Positions 56,991-64,000 of a DNA stretch of 64,000 bases are shown in pieces. Source of the DNA: Vibrio zhanjiangensis. Its GTDB lineage: Bacteria; Pseudomonadota; Gammaproteobacteria; Enterobacterales; Vibrionaceae. The position numbers and the translations under genes are program-made. Numbering within the stretch: position 1 is the first letter of the stretch; every line of letters starts with the position of its first letter. The stretch covers positions 22,332 through 86,331 of the forward strand of contig NZ_BSPW01000014.1 in assembly GCF_030161235.1 (NCBI RefSeq), written 5' to 3'. A model generated the notes under the pieces. It searched no databases. It worked only from the letters and a program-made list of their open reading frames with translations, and had not been told where the DNA came from.

Positions 56991-57630
56991 AGCCAACACC
57001 GCGTATGTTTTTTATGATCACATCAGGCGCTTTTCTGCGCAGGTTGTGAATATGTACTTCTATGGCATTGTCACTTGAACCTTCACCCCAGCCATGCAGT
57101 GATTGCTGCAATTGTTCTTTACTGAGTACTCGTCCGGCATTTGTCATTAAGCTAGTGAGGATTTTAAATTCATGGCCGGTCAGTTTAAGCGGTTGATCGT
57201 TATATAGAACAATGTGTTTAGACAATGATAAAGACAGCTGGCCGACTTGAATGATTTCCTCGGCGCAACCAGATTGACGACGAATTAACACGCGCAATCT
57301 GGCGAGTAGTTCTTCGAGTGCAAAAGGCTTGCCTAAGTAATCATCGGCACCACCATCAAGGCCTTGCACTCGATCGCGAATGTCATCCCGTGCGGTGAGT
57401 ATCATCACTGGCAGTTTAAATCCATTTTTACGAATATCACGCAGTACCTTGAGTCCGTCGATATCTGGAAGTGTTAGATCCAAAATAACCGCTGTGAAGT
57501 CGTCGGTTTTTAAGGCACTGGTTACGATAGTACCTTTTTCAACCCAATCCACAGTGTAGCCATGGTGCCCAAGAGAAGACACCATGGATTGGCCGAGTAA
57601 CTTGTCATCTTCTACGAGTAATAATCGCAT
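56974..57630 (-). CDS. OmpR-family response regulator
   Basis: This 218-residue regulator has a receiver (LLLVEDDKLLGQSM, phospho-Asp in AVILDLTLPDIDGL, Lys in DDYLGKPFA) and a C-terminal winged helix (LSKEQLQQSLHGWGEGSSDNA, VHIHNLRRKAP). It belongs to the QseB/PmrA/TctD branch. It starts 3 bp after the TPR gene and overlaps the kinase gene, so it is translated with them. Candidate half-sites CTTAAG-N5-CTTAGC upstream of the first gene of the operon (62032-62048) fit this branch, suggesting autoregulation. Confidence 0.93.
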   Translation of the reverse strand: MRLLLVEDDKLLGQSMVSSLGHHGYTVDWVEKGTIVTSALKTDDFTAVILDLTLPDIDGLKVLRDIRKNGFKLPVMILTARDDIRDRVQGLDGGADDYLGKPFALEELLARLRVLIRRQSGCAEEIIQVGQLSLSLSKHIVLYNDQPLKLTGHEFKILTSLMTNAGRVLSKEQLQQSLHGWGEGSSDNAIEVHIHNLRRKAPDVIIKNIRGVGYVLQK

Positions 57631-57633
57631 GAA

Positions 57634-58269
57634 TTATTTTAATCTCCCGAGTGTTTGTTCAATTTCCAGCTTACGACCTTGGTCTGCTAAAGGTCTATCT
57701 GGGCGGGGTGATGCATGCATGGCGCGAGTCAAATAGAGTTTTGCTTCTTTGTCTCTGCCTTCTTCGGCTAAGAAGTCTCCATAAAAATAGTTAGGATCTA
57801 TACCTTCTGGGTTGATCTCTAACGCTTTTTTCAACATATCTTCGGCTTTTTCATCATCGCCAAAGCCGATCGGCCATCCCGGAACCTTATAATACAGCGA
57901 ACCTAAGCTGGTGTATGCAGAACCGTCGAGAGTTTGTGGCGCGGAGGCGATGACTTTCTCAAGCAGATCTTTAGCTTCTTCGGCAAGAGAGAGCGCGCCT
58001 AATCCACCTTGAGCGCCAGCAAGAGAAGCTTTGTTTATCGCTAGCCATACGGTGAGTTCTGGGTTTTCTGGTGTACGGTCGAGATAAATGTTGGTTTTGG
58101 CAATCGCGCGATGGAAACAATATTCCTTTTCGTCCCCGTCAGGTGTTTGGTACTGGCACTCTGCCCATTTAGCTTGTATCTCTTGCAAAGGGGTATTTTC
58201 TGCCAATGTGACTGGCGCAGCTAACGCGAAACACATTGCCAAACTGTAAACGCGTGGTTTGATATTCAT
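57634..58269 (-). CDS. periplasmic TPR-repeat protein
   Basis: This 211-residue protein has a signal peptide (MNIKPRVYSLAMCFALAAPV, cleaved near TLA). I use the ATG at 58269, which has AAGAGGATA just upstream; the longer frame overlaps the SDR gene. At least two tetratricopeptide-like repeats are visible (YTSLGSLYYKVPGWPIGFGD, AEDMLKKALEINPEG, NYFYGDFLAEEGRDKEAKLY). Two Cys near the N-terminus (WAECQYQ, EYCFHRA) could form a disulfide. It probably binds a protein partner in the periplasm, perhaps the sensor kinase encoded two genes downstream. Confidence 0.8.
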   Translation of the reverse strand: MNIKPRVYSLAMCFALAAPVTLAENTPLQEIQAKWAECQYQTPDGDEKEYCFHRAIAKTNIYLDRTPENPELTVWLAINKASLAGAQGGLGALSLAEEAKDLLEKVIASAPQTLDGSAYTSLGSLYYKVPGWPIGFGDDEKAEDMLKKALEINPEGIDPNYFYGDFLAEEGRDKEAKLYLTRAMHASPRPDRPLADQGRKLEIEQTLGRLK

Positions 58270-58282
58270 GATTGCTATCCTC

Positions 58283-59077
58283 TTAGTGGCTGACTCTGTT
58301 GATATACTGGTGGATGGTGTCTTGCTGTTTGCGAATGGCAGAAGAAACCAAACTGGGTAGTAGCTGATTGATTCGAGCAAATAGCTTTTCTGGCCACCCA
58401 ATCCACTTTGCAGAGATTTCTTTCTCCAGCATGGTAATGACGTGTTTTGCCACAACCTGCGGAGAGTCTGTCTTATTACCTAGTTGCCGATTCATTTCAT
58501 TGACAGCATCACTATTGAGAGATGTTTCTGTTGCTCTGGGCGCCAAATACAGAGCGCGGATGCCAGTTGCGTATAATTCTCTATCTAGTGCTTCTGTGAA
58601 TCTGTGTAATCCAGCTTTCGCTGCACAATACGAGGTATAGCCAGGAAAACCTATGGAGCCAAATGTTGACCCAATATTTAATATAACGCCCGGCTGCGCC
58701 AACCACGACAATGATGACTGACAGAGCAAAATAGGGGCGATCAGGTTGAGTTGAATTTCATCTGTGATTTGAGCTTGGCGTCGATCAGTGAGCAGTGAAA
58801 AGTCATTACTGCCCGCATTGTTGATCAAGGCGTTGATTTTGGTATTGCTTCGCACCCATTCATTGATGGCGTTTAGCCCTTCTTTTGATGTAATGTCAGC
58901 CTCAATGACGGCATGCTTGTCTTGATTGGGCAGTGCTTGCTTGAGTGCGGCTAAGCGCTTTTTATTTCGCCCAATCAGTACTAAGTTCGCCCCCTGTTTG
59001 GACAACGCCTGAGCAATGGCTTGGCCAATGCCACCCGTAGCGCCAGTTAGGATGATTGTGCTGTTATCTATCTTCAT
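58283..59077 (-). CDS. short-chain dehydrogenase/reductase
   Basis: This 264-residue NAD(P)-dependent oxidoreductase has the nucleotide-binding motif TGATGGIGQAIA, NNAGSND and the catalytic YTSYCAAKAG (Tyr-x3-Lys) with Ser upstream (NIGSTFGSIG). I prefer the ATG at 59077, which has GAGGTG upstream; the ATG at 59089 overlaps the preceding stop. The C-terminal half has a hydrophobic region (WIGWPEKLFARINQLLPSLV) that may contact membrane. Short-chain reductases of this type reduce acyl or ketone groups, which suits its place after an acyl-AMP ligase and a diiron enzyme. Confidence 0.88.
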   Translation of the reverse strand: MKIDNSTIILTGATGGIGQAIAQALSKQGANLVLIGRNKKRLAALKQALPNQDKHAVIEADITSKEGLNAINEWVRSNTKINALINNAGSNDFSLLTDRRQAQITDEIQLNLIAPILLCQSSLSWLAQPGVILNIGSTFGSIGFPGYTSYCAAKAGLHRFTEALDRELYATGIRALYLAPRATETSLNSDAVNEMNRQLGNKTDSPQVVAKHVITMLEKEISAKWIGWPEKLFARINQLLPSLVSSAIRKQQDTIHQYINRVSH

Positions 59078-59085
59078 GGTACACC

Positions 59086-59769
59086 TCATGCCGCTTGCTG
59101 AGTGGATTGGGTGGGAAGAGTTCGCAGCATTTGTCCGTAGAGTGAGAACACCATATTTGCAGCCTCAATGATCACTTGCTTGTCTTCGTCTCGGGTGATT
59201 TGGTTCATTAAAGAGGCAAAAAATTGCAAATGATCTTGGTCTAACACGCTGTGTGAAACCAGATAAGTCATTGCGGTTGATGGCAGGTTTAGCGTTTGCT
59301 GGATTTTCTCCGCCATTTGACCACCAATGCCAACGCTGGTGCCTTCCAACACCCACACCATACCAAATAGGGCGAGGGGATTACGTCGGTCGATATGATG
59401 GTACAAATACGACACCATCAGCTCTATGGCATCACACACTTTTCCCATGCCTTGATTATTGCGCACGAGGTCTGCATCGAAGCCACAAGCTTGAATATCA
59501 TCTAAGATCCATTCTTGATGACCTTGTTCCTCTTCAATGTATTCAGCAATGGCTTCGCGTAACCATTCATAGTCTGCTGACAAACGACCGCCACATGCCA
59601 TAAGGAGTGGCACTGTGTGTTTAACGTGATGATAAGCCTGAGTGAGAAAAGCGACGTACATTTGCTCAGAAATATTGCCTTGCTGCACTTGCTCAATAAC
59701 TGGCGCACTTAACATGGCTTGTTGCGCCTTGGCAGTATCTTGTTTGAGTTGTTCGAAAAATAAGCTCAT
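59086..59769 (-). CDS. heme-oxygenase-like diiron oxidase (TenA/CADD-like)
   Basis: This 227-residue helical protein belongs to the heme-oxygenase-like diiron family. The metal-ligand pattern is visible: E81 and H84 in IEEEQGHQEW, E142 in WVLEGTS, H173 in VSHSVLDQDH with D177 and H180. Related members cleave or desaturate fatty acids (UndA, 1-alkene formation) or make C-C bond cleavages (CADD, BesC). The TenA thiaminase Cys is not obvious, so a thiamin role is unlikely. It lies between the acyl-AMP ligase (12 bp) and the SDR gene (8-bp gap, or overlap if the earlier start is used). Confidence 0.82.
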   Translation of the reverse strand: MSLFFEQLKQDTAKAQQAMLSAPVIEQVQQGNISEQMYVAFLTQAYHHVKHTVPLLMACGGRLSADYEWLREAIAEYIEEEQGHQEWILDDIQACGFDADLVRNNQGMGKVCDAIELMVSYLYHHIDRRNPLALFGMVWVLEGTSVGIGGQMAEKIQQTLNLPSTAMTYLVSHSVLDQDHLQFFASLMNQITRDEDKQVIIEAANMVFSLYGQMLRTLPTQSTQQAA

Positions 59770-59781
59770 GATCTTCTCCTA

Positions 59782-61329
59782 TTAAGATGCGGTTTGAAAA
59801 TGGGCGTGTGTATGGCAAACAGGAACCTCGACACGTTGGATGTTTTGGCGTTCCCATGTGAAGTTGTTGGTCTTGCGCTTGAGTAAGTGTTCCACGTCTT
59901 GTTCGATGTTTTGGCGTTTGGGTTTGCCGTTATCTGTGAACCAAGCAGAGATCGCCGCTGGATTATCTAGCAGCAGCAATGTGCGAATTTGAGCGTAATC
60001 AGGCAGCGTGCTGTTTAATTTCGCAATCTCGTGCTCGATATTCTTATGTCGTTTTGCAACTGCACATAAGGCTTGCTGATGGTCTCCGGTAACAATCAGT
60101 GGCACTGTTGGCAAAAAAGCCATTGCTTCTGACTCGATCCACTCTGGTGAAACATTTCGCCCATATAGGGTTATAACGAGGTTCTTTTTGCGACCTAGTA
60201 GGCTGACGAACCCTTGCTCATCGATTTGTGCTAAATCACCTGTCGCTAACCATTGTTGTGTGAATGGCTCATTTAAGTATCCAAGTGCTGTGTTGCCTTT
60301 GACCAAGAGCTCGCCGTCTTGTGCGAGACGAACCTTTGTATGTGGCAATGGTTTTCCACATGTACCTATTTTAAAATCCGATGGTGTATTAAGGCACACC
60401 ACAGAACCACACTCAGAGAGTCCATACCCCTCAAAAACAGGAAGATCCAAAGCCTGAGCTGCTTTTATAAGTTGCTCTGAGACTCTTGCGCCGCCGACCG
60501 CAATAAAGCTCAGCGATTTGGTGAGATTTGGCTGTTGTTTGGCTATCTGAATTAGGGCAAGCAAGAGAGCAGGCGTTAGAACTAAACTTTCTGGTTTTAT
60601 TGTGGCTAAGGCGCTGGCAAAACGGTGTGGGTCGAACTGGTTTGATCCCAATAGACCCGTTTGTTCGGCTGGCAGAATGGATGAGGTTACACCCAATAGC
60701 AGTGGTACGTATAGGCCGGTGATATTTTCAAGTAGCGTTGATAGCGGCAGTAATACGAAATGCGATTGAGCATGGCCTTGTACAGTCAAAGCAAGAGATT
60801 GAGCCACGTTACCTAAATGCTCGTAACTCAGACACACGCCTTTTGGCTGACCGGTCGAGCCTGAGGTAAAGGTGATTTTCCCTGTGCCAGCAAGGTAAGC
60901 CTTTTGCCCAACGGACTGTCTACGCAGCAAAGGTAAATGAGCGATTGAAAGTGAGCTGGGGGACGTTATTTTATTCTGCTCGGTGTGAGCCGTTAACCAT
61001 GTTTGCCAATCACCCACCAGAGCATCGACGCACGATTGTTCTAATGTATGTAACACCTGAGCATCAGAAAAGAATGTTGGAATTGGCACCACAACGACAT
61101 CTGCCGACATAGCGGCTAAATCGACAACGGCCCAGTGAATGCTGTTTTCTGCTCGTAACGCCAGCGCTTTAATGTCTTGTGCTTTTAGCTGTTTGGCGAC
61201 GTGTTCTATTTGGCTTATGAGTTCAGAGTAGGTCATTTCCACCCTTTGCCCTTCGTGAACACCCACGAAAGCAATGTGGTTTGGATGTGTCTTTGCCCAT
61301 TTTTGGATGGCATTGAGGATAATGTTCAT
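59782..61329 (-). CDS. AMP-dependent acyl-CoA synthetase/ligase
   Basis: This 515-residue ANL-superfamily adenylating enzyme activates a carboxylic acid to an acyl-AMP, then to a thioester. I use the ATG at 61329 (MNIILNAIQKWAKTHPNHIA), which has AGGGG upstream. The P-loop is TFTSGSTGQPKG, the ATP-binding region FEGYGLSECG, ATGDLAQIDEQG and the hinge GRKKNLVITLYGRNVSPEW. The substrate is likely a medium- or long-chain acid. It follows the thermostable-hemolysin-family gene by 43 bp and precedes the diiron enzyme gene. Confidence 0.92.
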   Translation of the reverse strand: MNIILNAIQKWAKTHPNHIAFVGVHEGQRVEMTYSELISQIEHVAKQLKAQDIKALALRAENSIHWAVVDLAAMSADVVVVPIPTFFSDAQVLHTLEQSCVDALVGDWQTWLTAHTEQNKITSPSSLSIAHLPLLRRQSVGQKAYLAGTGKITFTSGSTGQPKGVCLSYEHLGNVAQSLALTVQGHAQSHFVLLPLSTLLENITGLYVPLLLGVTSSILPAEQTGLLGSNQFDPHRFASALATIKPESLVLTPALLLALIQIAKQQPNLTKSLSFIAVGGARVSEQLIKAAQALDLPVFEGYGLSECGSVVCLNTPSDFKIGTCGKPLPHTKVRLAQDGELLVKGNTALGYLNEPFTQQWLATGDLAQIDEQGFVSLLGRKKNLVITLYGRNVSPEWIESEAMAFLPTVPLIVTGDHQQALCAVAKRHKNIEHEIAKLNSTLPDYAQIRTLLLLDNPAAISAWFTDNGKPKRQNIEQDVEHLLKRKTNNFTWERQNIQRVEVPVCHTHAHFQTAS

Positions 61330-61372
61330 AGCGCCCCTGTTTGTTGTCATCGTTGTGATTTACTACTGATAA

Positions 61373-61984
61373 CTAAGCTTGTTTACGCATTCTTTTTTGA
61401 ACGGCTTTAAGGCGTTCAAGCCCTTTAACCAAATTGCCAGCAAGAACGCGAGGCTGGTGCTCGTAGTACGATCCCCAAGTCGCTTTAGCATCCGGTACTT
61501 TGTTTTGATCAGCTGGTGCGATAATGTGAGCTTCTAAACCTAAGCGCGTCATCATGGCATGAAGAGGGTCGGTGGCAGTGAAAATACACCACTCAAAACC
61601 AAGACTGACCAGCCTTTGTGCAATCAGGTAGAAGTGCAGTGATGACATGCCTTTTGCAAAGGAGGCTAAGTGGCCAAACTCCACTAAATTGGCGCGTTTA
61701 ACATCGCAATCAAAAACATTTGAAATGAGCTTGTGCGCATCATCTTCAAGATATTGCTCAAGAAACAAAGGTTCGTTTTGGGCAATACGAAAGCCACACA
61801 CTGAAATAATCTCGTTACCTTCAATGAGCGTCAGATACGCTGGCATAAACTGTTTGAGGTTGGCAAAGAATGCATCTCGATAACGTTGAGACACATGATT
61901 CGTTACTTTGCTCCACAGAGGATGCATAGGGCCAACAATGTCTAATATGAAGTCGTTGGTATCAGTGGTCGCTGGATATGTCAT
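61373..61984 (-). CDS. thermostable hemolysin family protein (T_hemolysin)
   Basis: This 203-residue protein is of the PF12261 'thermostable hemolysin delta-VPH' family. Typical segments are VSQRYRDAFFANLKQFMPAY, EFGHLASFAKGMSSLHFYLI and a C-terminal WGSYYEHQPRVLAGNL. No secretion signal is visible. The fold of this family resembles autoinducer synthases and GNAT acyltransferases rather than a pore-former, and many members sit next to an AMP ligase. So despite its name it is probably an acyl-transferring or synthase enzyme. It is the first gene of a seven-gene operon ending in its own two-component system. Confidence 0.88.
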   Translation of the reverse strand: MTYPATTDTNDFILDIVGPMHPLWSKVTNHVSQRYRDAFFANLKQFMPAYLTLIEGNEIISVCGFRIAQNEPLFLEQYLEDDAHKLISNVFDCDVKRANLVEFGHLASFAKGMSSLHFYLIAQRLVSLGFEWCIFTATDPLHAMMTRLGLEAHIIAPADQNKVPDAKATWGSYYEHQPRVLAGNLVKGLERLKAVQKRMRKQA

Positions 61985-62362
61985 GATATTCCCCTTTATT
62001 TTTTCTTCTATCAGAAAAGTAAGAAGCGAAACTTAAGGGAATCTTAGCGAAACGAATTTTGCTTAATGAATGGTCGATAGCGAGTTGATGCTGAACTTTC
62101 TTGACCGTCAATCACTGCACATTAAGTGGCTAGAAAGTTTAAATGGGGAAAGATTGTAGAAAAAGAGTGATTGCAAAAATTGAACACGCCATGGCTTTAG
62201 TTTATTTAAAATCAATTGCTTAAATAATTTTTATTTTTCTTGATATCTGCAATTGTCTATTTTTATATTTTTTCCGAGCGTTTCGGAGTGTTTCTCTGTT
62301 GTTTTATTCTTCACCTCGTTACCGTGCTGCAAATTCTGTTAGCAATAACTGGGTAATGAGTT
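61985..62362. other. divergent promoter region
   Basis: This 378-bp region lies between the minus-strand acyl/diiron operon and the plus-strand lipoprotein gene. It holds the candidate regulator sites at 62026-62067 and otherwise AT-rich DNA with long T/A runs. Confidence 0.5.
62026..62067. promoter_or_regulatory. candidate OmpR-family regulator sites upstream of the acyl/diiron operon
   Basis: CTTAAG-GGAAT-CTTAGC (62032-62048) has the 11-bp direct spacing of PmrA/QseB-type half-sites; a further CTTAAT lies at 62062-62067. The half-sites are flanked by a direct repeat GCGAAAC (62026-62032 and 62047-62053, 21 bp apart). This is about 50 bp before the first gene of the operon that encodes a regulator of that branch. 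Confidence 0.4.
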
Positions 62363-63856
62363 ATGAAGCAAAGTATTCGTATAAGTTCAAAGTTTACAAA
62401 AATTATTTTACCTATGATGGTCACGTCCTTGTTATTTGGATGTGGTGGCGGTTCCTCAGGTGGTGATGGTAGTTCTACCAATACGGGAGGAGGAAGTAGT
62501 CCTGAGCCTGCAAACCTTCCGGCACTAAAATCTCTCAGCGTTCCGGAAGTCAATTTTCAGACTATTCAGCCTTCTGATATAGAGCTTGTTGACTCCAATG
62601 ACGTTTCATTGGATGCGATGGCCTACAGTAACGAAGCAGACGATAAACGAATGTTCGAGGTGGATTTTCAAGAATGTGAGGAGTGTGATGCCCCAGTAAT
62701 GCCCAACGTTACTCGTGTTTTTGATATAAACCAAAAGTACATTATGTTCAATATGAAGGATTCAACGGTAGCTTGGAATGGCATCGTTTATCACGGCGAT
62801 TACCCAGTCATTATGGATAAGCAAACTGGCCGACTTTATCCTATCGTTATTGATGGCAAAGTATCAGAGTTTGACTACGGCCTGCAAAACGAAAGTCCAT
62901 TTCTTAGTCAGCAGAAGCAGGGTGATATAATCCCAAACAATATGTTGTATAGCTTTGATATTACCGATAGAACTCACTGGCATACGCGAGGTATTTTCAA
63001 AGCTGAGCTAAAAAATAATGCCTTTGTATTTAAAACGTTAAAAAGTGATGTTTATGCTGATGAGCGAGACATACAGATAGACAAAGAGGGTAACATTCTT
63101 GCTCAGTATCAGGATCCTCCAGAATATGAAATCGAGGAATATAATCATTATGCTTATATTTCAAAGTTAGATGAATTTCAGGAGATAGACTACCAAGACA
63201 CTCTTCAACGTTATGACGGCCTTAGAGTAATTGATGGCAAACTCGCAGGAATTGATAAGGCAAACTCTGACTATTTTTCTTTCGTTGAGCCAGTTGGAAA
63301 CAAGCTTGAATCTACACTTAGTCAATACCTAATTACAGACTCAGAAAACAGTCGAGTATGGTACAACAAGCGCAGTCCACAAATTGATGGTTTCGATATG
63401 AATATGAGTTGTATCGTCAACCGATTAAATGGGACTCGTTACGATTACGTTGGTCAAAGTAGTCTTATATCAGTAGATCGCCCCTATTCATCATTTGATG
63501 CGTTAAGAGCGTCGCAACACACCTTGTTTTGTGTCGATTACATTCAATCTTGGCAAGAAAAAGGGGTAACAGTCAAAGTGTCAGCTTTTGATACTAAGAC
63601 TCAGACATTTTATGACTTTGATACAGGAATTGAGCTTTACGATGACTTTACCTCACTTAACCAAGATGGTGAGCTTGGGTTAACAGCAAACGATGGTGTC
63701 GTGGTTCAATCTGATCAAAGTGTCATGTTATATATGAATCGAATCAACAGTGATGAAGTTGTAGAATTTTACATAGACCCAATATCGAAGACTGTCGCCG
63801 AAAAAGTTAATCACGGTTACATATCTCCAGTTGGATTCGCTTCGTTGAGCTATTAA
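62363..63856 (+). CDS. large lipoprotein of unknown function
   Basis: This 497-residue protein has a lipoprotein signal peptide ending in the lipobox LLFGC (Cys at about residue 27), followed by a Gly/Ser-rich linker (GGGSSGGDGSSTNTGGGSSP). The rest is acidic and beta-rich, with repeated short blocks such as FDINQKYIMFN, YPVIMDKQTGRLYPIVIDG and NSRVWYNKRSPQIDG that suggest propeller-like blades. Two Cys in FQECEECDAP could bind metal. The family is not recognised. It is divergent from the acyl/diiron operon and probably sits in the outer membrane. Confidence 0.75.
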   Translation: MKQSIRISSKFTKIILPMMVTSLLFGCGGGSSGGDGSSTNTGGGSSPEPANLPALKSLSVPEVNFQTIQPSDIELVDSNDVSLDAMAYSNEADDKRMFEVDFQECEECDAPVMPNVTRVFDINQKYIMFNMKDSTVAWNGIVYHGDYPVIMDKQTGRLYPIVIDGKVSEFDYGLQNESPFLSQQKQGDIIPNNMLYSFDITDRTHWHTRGIFKAELKNNAFVFKTLKSDVYADERDIQIDKEGNILAQYQDPPEYEIEEYNHYAYISKLDEFQEIDYQDTLQRYDGLRVIDGKLAGIDKANSDYFSFVEPVGNKLESTLSQYLITDSENSRVWYNKRSPQIDGFDMNMSCIVNRLNGTRYDYVGQSSLISVDRPYSSFDALRASQHTLFCVDYIQSWQEKGVTVKVSAFDTKTQTFYDFDTGIELYDDFTSLNQDGELGLTANDGVVVQSDQSVMLYMNRINSDEVVEFYIDPISKTVAEKVNHGYISPVGFASLSY

Positions 63857-63894
63857 TCTTCAAAAGTGTGAAAACGCACTTCAAAATACCATAG

Positions 63895-63922
63895 AAAAAG
63901 CGGCTTAAAGCCGCTTTTTCTT
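63895..63922 (+). terminator. rho-independent terminator
   Basis: AAAAAGCGGC-TTAAA-GCCGCTTTTTC: a 10-bp stem with a 4-5 nt loop and following T residues, 38 bp after the lipoprotein stop. Confidence 0.88.
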
Positions 63923-64000
63923 ATTCAAATTAGGCATAACAGAAGTGGCCCCCGATTTTCGGACATGACTTTAAGTGATTGATCTGTTTTGATAGTACCC

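Noticed and set aside
59086..59769. TenA thiaminase II identity for the HO-like protein
   Set aside because: The catalytic Cys context of TenA is not seen; the Glu/His pattern fits diiron members better, and no thi gene is adjacent.
61373..61984. Secreted hemolysin as suggested by the family name
   Set aside because: No signal peptide or membrane segment, and the neighbours are metabolic enzymes, so an enzymatic role is favoured.
1..64000. CRISPR array, tRNA, rRNA or prophage
   Set aside because: No regularly spaced long repeats with spacers, no cloverleaf candidates and no phage structural or integrase genes were noticed; the only regular repeats are origin iterons.

Overview
This window is the replication and partition hub of a Vibrio secondary chromosome (chromosome 2). 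It carries the chromosome-2 initiator gene rctB (32820-34793), an iteron-type origin beside it, and parA2/parB2 on the origin's other side. Six perfect copies of the parS2 palindrome TTTACA-N-TGTAAA are scattered through it, with two weaker ones. The flanking genes fit a marine Vibrio: a CheY-CheA-CheW-CheW-MCP-CheR-CheD-CheB array in the order of the V. cholerae chromosome-2 chemotaxis cluster, tmcA, a YebC/YeeN paralogue and a cyoABCDE operon. The species cannot be fixed from the sequence alone.

Layout. 1-12.5 kb: a LysR regulator, a PAP2 phosphatase, thiD under a TPP riboswitch, an HDOD protein, a D-threonine-aldolase-like enzyme, a Tat-exported PhoX phosphatase with a possible Pho box, a PilJ-type chemoreceptor and a PBP2 transpeptidase. 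12.5-27 kb: a Usp protein, then a thirteen-gene minus-strand block. This is a complete chemosensory array (two receptors, one ending in a WEEF CheR tether) continued into a STAS / SpoIIE-phosphatase partner-switch module and a FapA-like protein. 27-35 kb: tmcA, parB2, parA2, origin and rctB. The origin has a DnaA box, six iterons phased every 22-23 bp, and an AT-rich opening region with a ladder of ATCA motifs.

35-39 kb: a 1305-residue predicted toxin/effector on the opposite strand. It has a YopT-like Cys-His-acid signature in which the acid is Glu, and its 3' end abuts an isolated inverted pair of origin-type iterons. 39-46 kb: small conserved proteins, a YebC-family protein, a DMT exporter divergent from a MarR regulator with two matching operators, a GNAT enzyme, and a chemoreceptor next to a periplasmic solute-binding protein. 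46-55 kb: cytochrome bo oxidase operon cyoABCDE, then scattered metabolic enzymes (PfpI-like, GNAT, ETHE1-like metallohydrolase, 5-hydroxyisourate hydrolase, DCC-family protein, flavin reductase).

55-62 kb: a compact seven-gene minus-strand operon of a thermostable-hemolysin family protein, an acyl-AMP ligase, a heme-oxygenase-like diiron protein, an SDR, a periplasmic TPR protein, and its own OmpR-type regulator and histidine kinase. It looks like an uncharacterised, self-regulated pathway for an acyl-derived metabolite and is the best candidate here for an undescribed system. A 43-residue secreted peptide gene converges on its 3' end. The window closes with a large lipoprotein of unknown function.

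No tRNA, rRNA, CRISPR array or complete insertion sequence was seen. Start codons were adjusted where a ribosome-binding site or family alignment favoured an internal start.
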